A DNA stretch of 64,000 bases from Prostheceraeus crozeri (GCA_907163375.1 CAJQUW010003229.1:21615-85614); one strand, 5' to 3'. Positions 19,912 through 31,165 are shown, counted from the first letter of the stretch. Notes: generated from the letters alone by a model not told the origin. A program made the numbers and translations.

Positions 19912-20533
19912 AGCACTAACTAGTTTTTCAACATTTAATACGATACAGAATATTATCAAAAATGTAAATGACCAGTTTAAATATTCTATTGACAAAGGCA
20001 AAACTTGGAAAATACTGACTTTTCCTCCCGGTTCTTATGAAGTTGAATCAATTTCAAATGAAATAAAGAGACATTTAGGCATTCAATTTAAAGACAAAAA
20101 ACAATTACATTTCGCAGTTGAATCAACAGTTGATAAATTTTCTCCTACTTTAGATGAAAATCATCAAGTTGATTTTAACATTAATAGGTCCTTATCAAGA
20201 TTATTAGGATTTAAAAAGAAAGTCTTTAATAAAGGTTTTCACATAAGTGAAAATATACCTAAAATAACTGAAATAAATTCAATCAACGTTCAGTGTGATA
20301 TTATAGAAGGTGGTTATGTAAATGGATAACTAACAAGTAATATCTTCAGTTATCCAGCATTTACAGCTCCGATTGGCTACAGTTTGAATTAATCCCAAAA
20401 TCATTCATATATTTTCCAGTTACAAGAAAAACGATTAATTCAATTACCATCAAAATAACAGATAAGAAAGGAAAGGAAATAAATTTTGGAGGTGAAGAGA
20501 TTATGATAGATCTATTATTACGTGAAGTTTCAC
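19912..20533 (+). pseudogene. P1 penton-like protein, C-terminal part
   Basis: Continues the gene cut by P2 (N-terminal part at 3340-3510). ALTSFSTFNTIQN, GKTWKILTFPPGSYEVESIS, LLGF and CDIIEGGYVNG match the P2 copy closely. A TAA at 20327-20329 replaces the Lys of the P2 version and a frame change follows near 20390; the last part (INFGGEEIMIDLLLREV) is readable in the other frame to about 20530. Confidence 0.7.
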
Positions 20534-21115
20534 TAATGTTAAATATTTTTTTCTCATTCAAACAAATTTTCCAACAGACGGAGTCTGTGAACAAATCTTT
20601 TATAACTCTATCATTTACTTTTTGTCAATATTAATAGTAATAAATCCATAATCTTTTGACCAAGCATTACTACATGATTGTTTAAATTCATCTCTATTTT
20701 TTATACATAAATCTCTTAGCAAATCACTTTAGTTTCTTGAATTAATTTCAAGTAACATAAATATATTCGCATTCTTTCTAATAACACCTCCGTCTAATGA
20801 ATACATAATTTGTGTTAAATAGAAAACGCTACAATTATTATGTCTTCCTCTTGTAAAATAATTTCTCTGAATTGATTGATCTTTATTATTTACACAATCA
20901 TCAAAAACTATAAAGGGCCGTATGCACCAACAATAGCTTTGCCACAGATTTAACCTGTGGTTTGTTAACCAGATGGCTATATTTAAAACGCAGGCGATAT
21001 GCACCAAGTTTAATCCTCGATGGATAGTAAACCATCGATGGTTAATTTATCCATCATGAAGTGTGACGTTTTAGCGTAATAGTTCTATTTATAGTAATTA
21101 CGCTATCATTCTACG

Positions 21116-21942
21116 TCAGCTCAGAGGATAAAAAGTGAAGTCTCCCTCAGAAAGACAATAGGACAGCATGACTCGACAACGGGCGAGGAACTTCACTCCG
21201 GCTGAGGCAGTACATTGATCGAAAAATAGTCTTTTCTGCTGCGATAAAGCTCCGATGCAGATGTTGTCTATTTTCACATGAGTGTCATCCACAACTCCGA
21301 CAACTCCAGGAAATCTGTGTTTTTGGAAAAATCGGCGGCAATTTCTTGGCGCTCTTGTACAGATGGGAGTTGAATAAGGCACTACTGAAAGTGCACCCTC
21401 TATGAAAGAGACGGAAACGTGCCTACTGCAGTTTAGTGCACCCTAAAACAACGGCGCATTCTCCCGCAAACGATGACTACGCACATTACACCGAAGCGCG
21501 CGCTCGGTGTAATGTGCGAAGACGAAAACGAAGACACACGAAGACACAAAGACACTCATTTATAACTATAGGGAAGAACGAACGGCATTCATTCTGTTGA
21601 TTAAATCATGTTGATCTCACATGCATTTTAGGGTGCACTAAACTGCAGTAGGGGTAAAAGAGGGTGCACTAAACTGCAGTAGTGCCGTTGAATAAACCGA
21701 CGAGCAGCAAGAGCAATAACATTAGACACACGAACTATTCTGCAAGCTGTATTGAAATAGTTGAACCAGATAACAAAAAGTCCCTTTAGTAAAACGAAAT
21801 CGTTGTCTAAATTCCTCTTCGCCAGACGAATCCAATATTCTATCGGGACGAGTTTTGCAATTGTTCTCTTTGAGCGCGTTCCAATTTGTGAAAGCTGGTT
21901 AAGATAATCATAATGCTCAAATGGATCTATTTTCATTTGCAT
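21116..21942 (-). pseudogene. Harbinger DDE nuclease (HARBI1-like), disrupted
   Basis: Two pieces on one strand. The upstream piece (21942-21696) contains FNTACRIVRVSNVIALAARRFIQ, the helix preceding the catalytic core in HARBI1-like transposases. The downstream piece (21382-21116) has FPGVVGVVDDTHVKI, the first catalytic Asp region (usually G.IDGTH.PI). A MITE at 21378-21686 separates them, and a frame change lies between the helix and the core. The rest of the catalytic triad is missing, so the element is non-autonomous. Confidence 0.75.
21378..21686. mobile_element. Nested MITE, Mutator-like (9-bp duplication)
   Basis: A 309-bp sequence starting GGCACTACTG and ending CAGTAGTGCC, with extended terminal homology through AGTGCACCCTCT, flanked by the 9-bp direct repeat GTTGAATAA (21369-21377, 21687-21695). 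A second internal pair of the CCTACTGCAGTTTAGTGC motif lies at about 21421 and, inverted, about 21630, and a near-perfect palindrome (about 21480-21518, arms CGCACATTACACCGA) sits in the middle. A 9-bp duplication is typical of Mutator-like elements. No coding capacity. Confidence 0.8.
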
Positions 21943-22794
21943 GCATATAATGGTGAGTCTATAGCTTTATCGGTGAATGATCGAAACACTGCTGTCTGAC
22001 TGAAGTTCTAAGGATTTTTCGTTCCTTTCATGTCAACGTCAGACAATTATCATATTCTACTTCAGTGATTGGTCGATACAAACAATGTTCGTCTTATCCA
22101 CAGCTTTAACCCACCCCCTCAGCGTGGTTATATTTCGGTGGTTAAGTTTGCAGTTAACTGCGCGGTTATCCTGATGGATAAGTTGGTGCATACGAAACAT
22201 TAACCTGAAGGATGAAGTCAGAGTTAACCATAGTTATTTATTGGTGCATACCACCGTTGGTTAGATTAAAAGTTAACCGTGCGATTAGCGTATTAACCGC
22301 GCGGTTAACTGTTGGTGCATACGGCCCACAGTGTTTCTTTGTTTTTGCTAATTTACTCGGATCAGACATGTTACCTAGATCATTTATTAATTGAACTGTA
22401 ATATGTTTTTCTGTATCTCTTTCTGCTAAATGTCTATTTTTAGCTGCTTCTTCACACCATGAAATTATATCCTCATCATAATCTGATTTTTTATATTCTT
22501 CGAATAAGGAAGCAATTCCGGTTTTTGAAAGATTATTTTCAAATCCATATTTTAAGAATTGATAAATAGGTTGTTCAGCTGTTGTTGTGTAAATTATAAG
22601 ATTATTATAATCCAAAAAGTTTGGTGTCGTGAGAATTTTAAATAATAGATAAGTTTTTCCACATCCTGATTTTCCACAAATAACTGATAAAACTTTATTT
22701 GACAAGTTATGATGATGATTAAATTTAACTTTTTGTTTAAAGACATTTTATATATATTGATTTAATAAAATAATATTTCAATATTAACAGTATG

Positions 22795-25700
22795 GTAAAG
22801 TAGTTATTCCATCTGATAAAATCCTTCTTTTGTCATCAAATGGATCTAATGCTAATTTATATTCTTCTTTAAAAAATATTTCATGTTTACAAGAACCAAG
22901 TCCATAGTTAGTAACATTTTTATTTGATTTTTAAATAATGCATTTTTATAGTCCTTTAATGTTATTTGTTTATTCAGTGATGCATTCGAAATTCCTTTTA
23001 ATGATTTATTTTCTTTACTTAATGTATTATAACCATAACATTTCGCTTTTAAAAATACAGCCTCTGTTATAAATTCTTCATTCTCGTCTAATTCATCTTT
23101 TACTTTACATAAATCAGAAGGATGTATGATATCTTTTATTTTATCTATTTCTTCATCAAGTGAAGAATTGTGTGGAATTATTGATTCTAAGAAAACACTA
23201 TCCGTATCACTAAAGTGTAACTTAAAGTTTTCACCATAATCAGGTGCTAAATAATCATATATAAATCTATACATAAATAGCTTAGCTAATTCCAAAGTAG
23301 TAAATCCGATATAATTAAACTTATCATGTTTTACAGTGCTTCGTCGTAAATGTACAGCACATAAATCATCTTTAAATACAGTAGTTCTTTTATATGTAGG
23401 TTTCTTTGTCAAAGTTTGAAATCGATCACTGTTATAAACTATTTCAATATTTTGTCTATTGCGTACATTTTCTAAAGTTTTGCCATAGAACGCATTATTC
23501 ATAAGTTTAAAGAATACGCTTCCAAAATTATCTTTGTTTCTTTTAGCTATTTTACGTTTTCAATATTGAATTCTATGTAATTTTTTAACCACTTTGATTT
23601 TTGATATACTAGTTTTCGATGTATTTTCATAAGTTTCATTCCATGATCTAAATATCAATCTAACATTCTACCTTCAACAACATATTTATATTTATTGCTT
23701 TGTGTTAACATGAGTTTCTTTGTTGGTTTGTATTTTTTAGGCATTATAGACTTTTGGTAATCCGTAAAATCTTCTGCATTAAGTATTTTATTTTCAGGAC
23801 AGAAAGGATAATATTTTGTTGCATCTTTTATTTTATCAAGATATTCTAAATCAACTTCATATACATAACCAAAACTATTTTCATTTGTTTTTTCATATTC
23901 AAGATAAACACCCCATTCCATTTCGCCTGTTGGTAATTCTTGCATCATACAAGAAGAATATAAGCTATTATAATCATAATATAACAAATAGTTTTCTCTC
24001 ATAAATTCATCAATTGGTTTTTCACGTTCAGGTCCTTCACGTTTGGTTCAAAAATTTTCTAATATCGCTTCTTTTTCTTTTGGTGATAAAGGTTTAATTA
24101 TTCCATGAGCATTGGGATTTACTTTCTTATTATAACATTTAATATATCTATTTCCTAAAACTGATGAAACACCACCTCTAATTCCAGATTCAAAGAATAA
24201 TAATTTATCATAAGTGTTTTCTTGAAAATGCTTAAGTCGGACGGATTTTGTCCTAGACCCATCGGCTTTTACATTTGTATGTTTTAATTCTGCCAACCAT
24301 GTTAAACCTGGTGTAGAATAACAATAACATGGATCTATTCCGCAATATTCTAGACACATTTCTCTAAAGCTTTCAAAAAGATCAAGTATCAATACATCTA
24401 TCTGAAGATAACTCATGGCCTAATCAAGCATTGTTCTACAATTTAATTCTTTCCAATTATTTTTTGCAATTTCATAATCTTCTTCAGACAGTTCAGATTA
24501 TTTTAATGTTGTTCTAAATTTTTCACGTGGAGGAGGTTATTGTTCTTGGATGATTTTATTCACTCTATTGATATCGCCTGTTATATATTCATAAGGATAT
24601 ATTCCTTTTAAAGGTTTTAAATTATATTCACTCAATATTTTGCATTGATCAGGTTTTAATGTTTTTCCCATAGCCTCTAATGATGAATATGGTCTGAAAA
24701 ATCTCATTGCATCTAATATTCTAATACATTCAAATTGCATTGAAAAATATTCTTCTTGTGTTTTACATAGAATATTCGTTCTTAAGTTTTTTCATTTTTT
24801 CTGATGAGAATAATTCTTCTATAATTAAATGGAAATCATATTTTGAACCATTGAAGAAATTTAAAGGAACAAAGTTATATCTATATTTATTTGCATCAAG
24901 ATTACAAGAATTATGTGCTGCACCTCTATATGCTCCATTTAGATGATCATGATCTCTTACTCTATCTCTGCCTAATTCTTTATTATAATAATAACAATTT
25001 GTTTCTTCTTCAAATTTTATTTCTTGTTTATCTGTTGAACGAACCATTGGAATATTTATTTCCAGTAATTGTGAAAAAATATTTTGTAAGACTTCTATTA
25101 TTCTTGTAAACATTTCTGAACTATTTTCACCATAATAATCAATTTATCTTGACGGAAATAAGTTAGGATAATTTGAATGAATATACATTCACCAACAAAA
25201 TGGTTTTTGATTATAAATAATTTTACTTTTATCTTTATTTTTATCATCAATATCAACAAAATCATTATTTTTATCATCCACTTTAATATTAAATGCCTCA
25301 ATATCACAATACATTGAAAAAGGTACTTTATTTTTAAAAATACCATTTATCATATTCTAAATACTCTTCTTAAGGAAAAGTATTTCTAAGTGCTTCATTT
25401 TCTGGACAATTTTCTAAATGTTTATTCAATGCTTGTTCAGTTCTAAAACTAGTCATGCATTGAAGACAGGGAAAATTAACATTATGTGATGATTTTGTAA
25501 TTACAGAAACATCTTTACATAAGACATAATGCCCATCATGATATATTATGTTTGCTTGAGCTGGTTGCTCTGCATCAATATTTCCTTTATAATTATTATG
25601 ATTAACCATTATAGTCGTTAATGTTTTTATGATCTCATGTTTATCAATACATATAATATTTCCTTTGCAAAAAATATTATGATGCATGTAATTATTACGA

Positions 25701-26787
25701 TCATCATATTTTATTTCTGTTTGACATAAGTTTTTATTATTTAAATAAAAGTTTATCCATTCATTATTTTGCATATTTGTGTTAATATCATTTTCACAAA
25801 TAATGATTTGATTTTCACCATTTACCGTTTGAAAAAATATGTTTTTACAATTACCAGCTGAAATATATTTAACAGTTAATTCAAATACATTAACTTCTAT
25901 AAGATTTTTATTCTTTGTATAGAATTTTAAAAGTTTATTATGATCATATGGAAATTCATTTGAACCATTAGAGAGATCAAATTCATTTATGTATTCTTGT
26001 TTATTGTAACTACTCAATCTTTCTTTATGATTCTTTGCTGGATGTAAATGTGCTATACACTCCACAGAAAACAGCAGTTATCTCTATTTTGTATGTTGAT
26101 TATTTGTGAAGAGCTAAAAGGTAAAGGAACATAACTACCACCTAAAGTATTTTTATATTTGCAAATTACTAATTTCTTTGAAATTATTTTAACAAATTTC
26201 CATCCAGATTCACATAGCTCAGCTTCTAATATAGAATCAGATAATTTGCTTTTCATTATTTCTAATGTGGGTTGTATATTTTCTACATTATGAATTTCAT
26301 GTGATTTAGCAAAATGTCCTTGTATTGTTTCTTCATCGTTCTTCTTATAAAGTACTTCTTCTTAACATTTAAAGATAACATTTAAAAGATTTTCTATATA
26401 TATTAAAAAAATTGTTTAACACGTCAGCTGAAATAATTTCGAATTCATAATCATTTTCATTATCATAATCATCTTCAGCATAAAATAAATTTTTAATATC
26501 TTCTATTGGTTCATAATCATCATTTTCATTAAAACTTGCAATTTATATTCAGAATATGAATAGTCATCAAAAACTCTTTGAACTCCTAAATTAGAAAATT
26601 TATTATTCAAATCATTTAAATATTTAATATATGTTTCTTTCTTTTCTAAATTTTCTTTTGCATATTTCATTAGATTTTCTTTATGAGATTTACTTCGTTT
26701 ATGTGAAAGAAAACCTGCTTGTGCTGAAAAAAATCTTTCACTTGCATTACAATGAAATAGATCTGAGACTTTATTTGTTTTATTCAT
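22795..26787 (-). pseudogene. POLB: P1 DNA polymerase B, type B module (many frameshifts)
   Basis: A Polinton family-B polymerase (DNA_pol_B_2) in about nine pieces. Order from the N-terminus: a degenerate zinc-finger start (26787), ESGWKFVKIISKKL and GGSYVPLPFSSSQ (26256-26053), a second finger CLQCMTSF...HLENC, exonuclease motif I CDIEAF (near 25300), an endonuclease-VII-like HDHLNGAYRGAAHNSCNL, exonuclease II FFNGSKYDFHLII, YCGIDPCYCYSTPGLTW, motif A DYNSLY (24002-23655), motif B MNNAFYGKTLENVRNR and motif C FSDTDSVF (23502-22852). All main motifs are present but stops and frame changes separate them. A mini-hairpin insert lies at about 24235-24267. It is co-oriented with the ATPase, as a replication/packaging block. 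Confidence 0.85.
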
Positions 26788-26867
26788 GTTTAAAGAAAAA
26801 AATAATTTCTATATTTTTAATTTAGAATATTTTGAATATCTATTGAAAAAAATTTTTTTTAAAAAAA

Positions 26868-27335
26868 ATGAATAATTATCCTTATCAAAATATGCAAAAT
26901 ATGCAAAATATGAATAATATGGAAAATAATTATCAAAATATGCAAAATATGAATAATAATTATCCTATGAATAATACGCAAAATATGAAACCTGTTAGAA
27001 CAAATTTAAATAATTTTGATAGAACACAAATATATACTAATCCTATTAGAACAAATTTAAATAATTTTAATAGAGCAAATTTAAATAATACATTTGCAAA
27101 TCAGCCAACTGATATTCAGTCAATTAATAATCAACCAACTAATACTTCATCAAGAGGTATTTATGGAAAAAATAAAAAAGTACATTTTAATTTAATTTAC
27201 TCTATTAAGAAGGAACAGAAGAACAAAATTGATTATTGTACTAATTGTAAAAATATAACACCTAACTATATTGAAATCATTATCTTCAAAATACAAAGAG
27301 GATACAGATTTAGTCTATGTGCTGCTTGCAAATAA
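26868..27335 (+). CDS. Asn/Met/Gln-rich protein with C-terminal zinc ribbon
   Basis: An intact 155-residue frame. Residues 1-45 are repeats of QNM/NNM, residues 45-100 contain two RTNLNNFxR units, and the last 40 residues have CTNCKN and CAACK, two CxxC pairs that could bind one zinc ion. I do not recognise the family. It is divergent from the P1 polymerase, with an 80-bp A/T-rich shared upstream region containing a run of T/A just before the start. No counterpart was seen in P2 or P3; there the two-part gene (10559 and 48989) occupies the comparable position. A nucleic-acid-binding role is possible but unproven. Confidence 0.5.
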   Translation: MNNYPYQNMQNMQNMNNMENNYQNMQNMNNNYPMNNTQNMKPVRTNLNNFDRTQIYTNPIRTNLNNFNRANLNNTFANQPTDIQSINNQPTNTSSRGIYGKNKKVHFNLIYSIKKEQKNKIDYCTNCKNITPNYIEIIIFKIQRGYRFSLCAACK

Positions 27336-27356
27336 GAAAGATATTATCCACAGAAT

Positions 27357-27755
27357 TTATTAGCAGTTACTACAAATCATATTACAGAAAGTTTTCTGCA
27401 AACTATTAGCAGCAGTATGTAATTCTACAGCTATATCTTGCACTGGCTTAACTACTTCATACACATTTCTAAAATTCTCGACATCAGATTTTAAAGTTTT
27501 TATTGAATCTGTTTCATCTATTCTCATGGGCACTGGTAGTTTTAATACATGTTTAATATAGTAATCGAAATAAAAAGAAAATGTTTCAGGAATTATAGCA
27601 ATTGGTTCAAGAGATTCACGTTCTAAAAATACTATTATTTCTCGAATATTAGTTTCACTTATAGTTGAGAGTTCCTTTATATGCGCAAATTTTCTAATAT
27701 CAAAATCGTTTAAAATATTACATTGAAGAAATTTACTGTCAGATATAACATTCAT
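27357..27755 (-). CDS. Unknown P1 gene
   Basis: An open frame of 131 residues, mostly helical in composition (ELSTISETNIREIIVFLERES; DVENFRNVYEVVKPVQD), ending CNMICSNC. No family recognised. It lies directly downstream of the second P-loop ATPase on the same strand, so the two may form one transcription unit. Neither P2 nor the part of P3 in this window has it. The region 27756-27824 between the two continues a readable frame (ANTITDEFIVHDNN), so the true start may be upstream of 27755. Confidence 0.4.
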
Positions 27756-27824
27756 GTTATTATCATGAACTATAAATTCATCTGTTATTGTATTTGCTCT
27801 AATTATGGCAGATTCAATATGTAT

Positions 27825-28232
27825 CTAAATATTAAATTTAGACTTAAGTGAATAATTTTTAGAAAGTTCATCAAAAAATAAAGAATTATCTATATTACCT
27901 CTTATCTTATTATCCACATCACATGCTTTATGTGCTAGAACAACTATTTGGATATTATAATGTCTTCCTTTTGTAAATATTTCTGATGTACATTTTTGAT
28001 CTAATAAATTACTCATGTCGTCTAATATTATTAAACTTCTTTCTGATTGTGTTCCACGAAAATTTCCCATATTTTGTAACAGTGATAAATTTTCACTACC
28101 AAATACATTTTGAAAATCATTCCATTCACTTTTTTGCTTACAGAAAATATATACTTGTTCTTGTTTATAATTTGCATACATATATCTACGAATAAAGACA
28201 GTTTTACCACTTCCTGTTTTACCGCAAACCAT
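27825..28232 (-). CDS. Second P-loop ATPase of P1, A32-like
   Basis: A 135-residue frame starting at Met of MVCGKTGSGKT (Walker A). Walker B is SLIILDDM, followed by EIFTKGRHYNIQIVVLAHK, the same signature (hhhDD...KGRH.N....L.H/Q) as in the packaging ATPase at 20600-22746, yet the sequences are clearly different. The N-terminus of such proteins is longer; a readable upstream stretch (PLKQVNQVNQAIQENIK) is separated by a stop near 28235, so this is probably 5'-truncated. The role could be DNA packaging or another genome-handling step. Having two distinct A32-like ATPases in one Polinton is unusual. Confidence 0.65.
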   Translation of the reverse strand: MVCGKTGSGKTVFIRRYMYANYKQEQVYIFCKQKSEWNDFQNVFGSENLSLLQNMGNFRGTQSERSLIILDDMSNLLDQKCTSEIFTKGRHYNIQIVVLAHKACDVDNKIRGNIDNSLFFDELSKNYSLKSKFNI

Positions 28233-28484
28233 AAAATGTAGTTTTCATTTAATATTTTCTTGAATAGCCTGATTGACTTGATTAACTTGTTTTAGTGGAG
28301 CAGGATTTTAAAGCCTTTAAATGTTTTTGCTTTTTTCATACATTCATATACTACTCTCTGATGTGCTGTTAGTATAACATTAAAATAATGTAAAACAAAT
28401 AAAACAAATAAAATGAAATATTTTTATACAATGATGTTTTAAAAAACGAGTTCATCGCTCCATATACTAACTGACTATTGAGAT
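28233..28484. other. Deletion junction region in P1
   Basis: Comparison with P2 shows that the fibre-like, pVI-like and most of the capsid gene should lie here. Only an AT-rich remnant is present before the capsid C-terminus resumes near 28495. I see no gene. Confidence 0.4.
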
Positions 28485-28775
28485 TTGATATTACTAACAA
28501 TCAATTTATGGAAGGATATAATCCTTATAGAAATTTATGTTATGAATTTGGAGTTGAAGCACAATTTAACACCTTTAGACTGGAAGAATCTATACCCAAT
28601 TTTTTGTTTTGATTTAAGTGCTCAATCTGAAGAAATTAAAAAGAATGGATGTGATGTGACAATTAATATTGAAAAGAATAATTCCACGTTGTCATTAATG
28701 GCTTATGGTTTACTTTTAGGAGATGCAGAATACTCTATTGAACTTATTAATGGAAGAATGGATAGGATCAGTTAA
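28485..28775 (+). pseudogene. MCP: P1 major capsid protein, C-terminal remnant
   Basis: Matches the last ~95 residues of the capsid genes at 7449-8776 and 45926-47261: NQFMEGYNPYRNLCYEFG (after a frame change near 28560), then NLYPIFCFDLSAQSEEI, DVTINIEK and LMAYGLLLGDAEYSIELING. About 350 N-terminal residues are missing. It shows how far P1 has decayed; the pX-like and integrase genes follow in the same order and strand as in P2 (inverted). Confidence 0.8.
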
Positions 28776-28778
28776 AGC

Positions 28779-28855
28779 CCAATACTTCGTCGTTCGGTTA
28801 ATAACCGCGTTTACGATCGGTTAAAGCCCAAGACTTCGTCGATCGGTTAAAATAT
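28779..28855. repeat. Mini-hairpin cluster after P1 capsid remnant
   Basis: Two copies of a CGATCGGTTAAAGCCCAAGAC-like unit with GAC-TTC-GTC and GGTTAATAACC stems, GC-rich against an AT-rich background. Confidence 0.65.
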
Positions 28856-28878
28856 TTTTTTATATTTTATTTTAAAAA

Positions 28879-29268
28879 ATGAATGAAAAAGACATAAAAG
28901 ATAAAAAAACTTGAATTAAAATTACGTATTATAATTGATTCTAATACACCAAAATATGTTACTATTGATAAAAATAAATATCATATTAGCAGACCAATAT
29001 TAGATAATAAAAAAATGAAAGAAGAAAAGAATGGTGGAATTCTTCCATTAATTCCTCTAATAATAGGAGGTATAGCAGCAGCAGGAAGTGTAGCAGGTGG
29101 TACAGCTGGCATTGTTCAAGCAGTAAATAGAAATAAATCAGAGAAGGCAGCATTAGAAGAACAAAAACGACATGATAAAGAGTTGGAGAAAGCAGCAAGA
29201 GGAAATGGTGTAATAGATAAATTTATTAGTAAATTAAATTTAGTTGATGAAGGAAAAAAGAGTTCTTA
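28879..29268 (+). pseudogene. P1 pX-like hydrophobic minor protein
   Basis: Same product as at 45384-45779: ELKLRIIIDSNTPKYVTID-like basic part, then GGILPLIPLIIGGIAAAG and SVAGGTAGIVQAVN, then ELEKAARGNGVIDKFISKLN. A frame change near 28910 separates the first ten codons from the rest. The hydrophobic segment is the most conserved part among the three copies, which supports its functional importance. Confidence 0.6.
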
Positions 29269-29403
29269 AAAATGCACTACATAATATTGATGATTTAATT
29301 TAAATAAAAGAAACAAAAGATGGTTCTGGAATATATCTAAATCCTAGTATGGTACGCTAAAACTTTATTAATTTCATCAAATATTTTAATTTTATTAAAT
29401 CTT

Positions 29404-30758
29404 TAAAAAAGAATTTAAATAACTTAAAAATTTCAAATCTAGAACTATTGGAATTTCTTTATGGTAGATGTTATGAAGGTAGCGATTCAACCTCAAGTTG
29501 TCAGCGTTACGAAGGTAATGATTTAACCTCAAGTTGTCAGCATGCCGGAGGTGATATACAAAAAACATTATCAAATCTTCCGGGTTTTATTTGGGCAAAA
29601 TATAAAGGCGAAAAACATCTTCCTGGTCATTAAACATATAAAAAACATTAAAAACATGCACCGGTCCAGGAACTCGATTAGATATAAGAGTAGATGAGAA
29701 TGATAATCCAAAACCAGGTGAAGAACCAAAAAATAGAATAGATGCAGCAGCTTATAGACATGATTTAGCATACAGATTGCATGATGATATAGCTTCTAGA
29801 CGTGTAGCTGATAAGACAATGATACAAGAATTAGATAATATTGAAATTCCTACCTTTAGAGAGAAAAGTCAAAGAATGTTTGTTAAGAAAGCACTAAAAG
29901 GAAAAATAATGTTAGGCCAGGGTTTAAGTGAAACTTATGCCTCTGAAATGACGAATGACCCAGGACGCTACGCGTACGAAATTCATAAAGAATATAGAAA
30001 ACCAAAATATCTATTGAAAGTAAAGGTGTTTAATAAAGATGATATTTGGAGCGCTGATCTTATTCATATGCCGAATGAAAAGGATTATAAGTATGCTTTA
30101 ACAGTCATTGATTTATATACTAGATATGCTTGGGTGAAACCATTAAAAAATAAAAGTGGTTTAACAGCTAAATATGCATTTGAAGAAATCTTTAAGGAAA
30201 GTGAAAGAAAACCGAAAAAAATGTTTGTTGATAAAGGATCTGAATTTTACAATAAAAATGTTAAACCATTATTTGAGACAGTTTATTCCACTGAAAATGC
30301 TGGAACAGCCGCAGTAATTGAAAGGTTGAATAGGACATTAAAAATTAATTATTTAAGAAATTCACTGAACAAGGTAATCAGAAATGGTTGAAGATATTAC
30401 CAGGAATTGTTGAGGATTATAACAATAAGATTCATTCAAGTATTGAAGAAAGTCCAAAAATTGCTTCAGAAAATCCACATTTGATAAGAAAGAAAACATT
30501 TGAAAATAATTATGAAAATGAGAATGATTCTACTTTACAGAAACGTAAGCCGAAATTTAAGATTGGAAATAGGGTAGTACGAATATTTAAGTATAAGAAT
30601 AAATTTGAAAAAGGTTTTGTTGGTTATTGGACTAAAGAGATATTTGAAGTTTCTAAAATAAATAAAACCTATCCGATAACTTATGAAATTAAAGATTTAG
30701 ATAATGAAGAAATAAAAGGAAGATTTTATGAAAATGAATTACGAAAGACAGAACTTTA
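29404..30758 (+). pseudogene. INT: P1 phospholipase A2-integrase fusion
   Basis: PLA2 part: GTRLDIRVDENDNP, RIDAAAYRHDLAYR (catalytic His-Asp) and ADKTMIQELD are readable, with a stop and small insertion near 29632-29660 around the Ca-binding loop. Integrase part (frame open 29777-30391): Asp in SADLIHM, Asp in FVDKGSEF, Glu in VIERLNRTL all present, and no TGA after LYT (R instead), unlike P2 and P3. The C-terminal part from KILPGIVE to ELRKTEL (30388-30756) is in the -1 frame, the same offset as in the other two copies. Two in-frame copies of a RYEGND/TSSCQ unit precede the lipase. Confidence 0.8.
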
Positions 30759-30759
30759 A

Positions 30760-31165
30760 TTACAAGTGTCCTTTAGCTCTAACATAATATCAAGAAGTGG
30801 CACTCCTTTTTGCAAGTTGTATAAAACGTAAATACACAACTGTCTGCAGTAAGTAGCTCCAGGTTTTTGAATTTGAAAAGTATTATACATTCAATTTCCA
30901 AGTAATTCTTTTACTTCTTTTGTTGGAGGAAGATCATATGAATCAAAATAAAAATTCTGTTTATAATTTTTTACACCTGCAGACCAATGTACTCTTTTTT
31001 GATCTGATGTATGGAGATTTGTTATGAAGTTTATGACTTCAGGTTTATTTTTTAGGAATTGTAATTCATCTCTCATTAAATTTTTTATTCCTAATTGATT
31101 TGCGATTTTCTTTAGATCGAAATTTGTAGTTGTTTGTTTGCCGTATAATTTTTAAAAACTCAGTC
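30760..31165 (-). pseudogene. PRO: P1 adenain-like cysteine protease
   Basis: HWSAGVKNYKQNFYFDSYDL and FQIQKPGATYCRQLC carry the catalytic His, Asp, Gln and Cys regions. A TAG/TAA around 30888 splits the protein before MYNTFQIQ, and the start is frameshifted. The residue after the nucleophile is Arg rather than the Gly of the P3 enzyme. It is convergent with the integrase, as in P2 and P3. Confidence 0.75.

Larger units (their letters stand above)
20915..22327. mobile_element. PIF/Harbinger-type DNA transposon
   Basis: Perfect 18-bp terminal inverted repeats GGGCCGTATGCACCAACA (20915-20932, and inverted 22310-22327). Subterminal regions are rich in inverted GGTTAAC motifs. It carries a broken HARBI1-like nuclease on the minus strand and a nested 309-bp MITE. 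Comparison with the uninterrupted ATPase of P2 fixes the boundaries to within a few bases, but no clean 3-bp target duplication can be read. Confidence 0.8.
20600..22746 (-). pseudogene. ATP: P1 packaging ATPase, split by a Harbinger element
   Basis: The N-terminal part (22746-22328) has Walker A GKSGCGKTYLL and the middle section SWCEEAAKNRHLAERDT that is lost from frame in P2. The C-terminal part (20914-20600) starts at Walker B (FDDCVNN) and contains RNYFTRGRHNNCSVFYLTQ. Between them lies the 1413-bp Harbinger element. Additional damage: a frame change before LSNKVLSV and stop codons near 20730 and 20622. It is on the strand opposite to the adjacent penton-like gene, whereas in P2 the two are co-oriented. 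Confidence 0.85.

Noticed and set aside
20911-20915. 3-bp target duplication of the Harbinger element
   Set aside because: The flanks TATAAA and ACAGTG do not give a clean TAA/TTA pair, and comparison with P2 does not resolve it.
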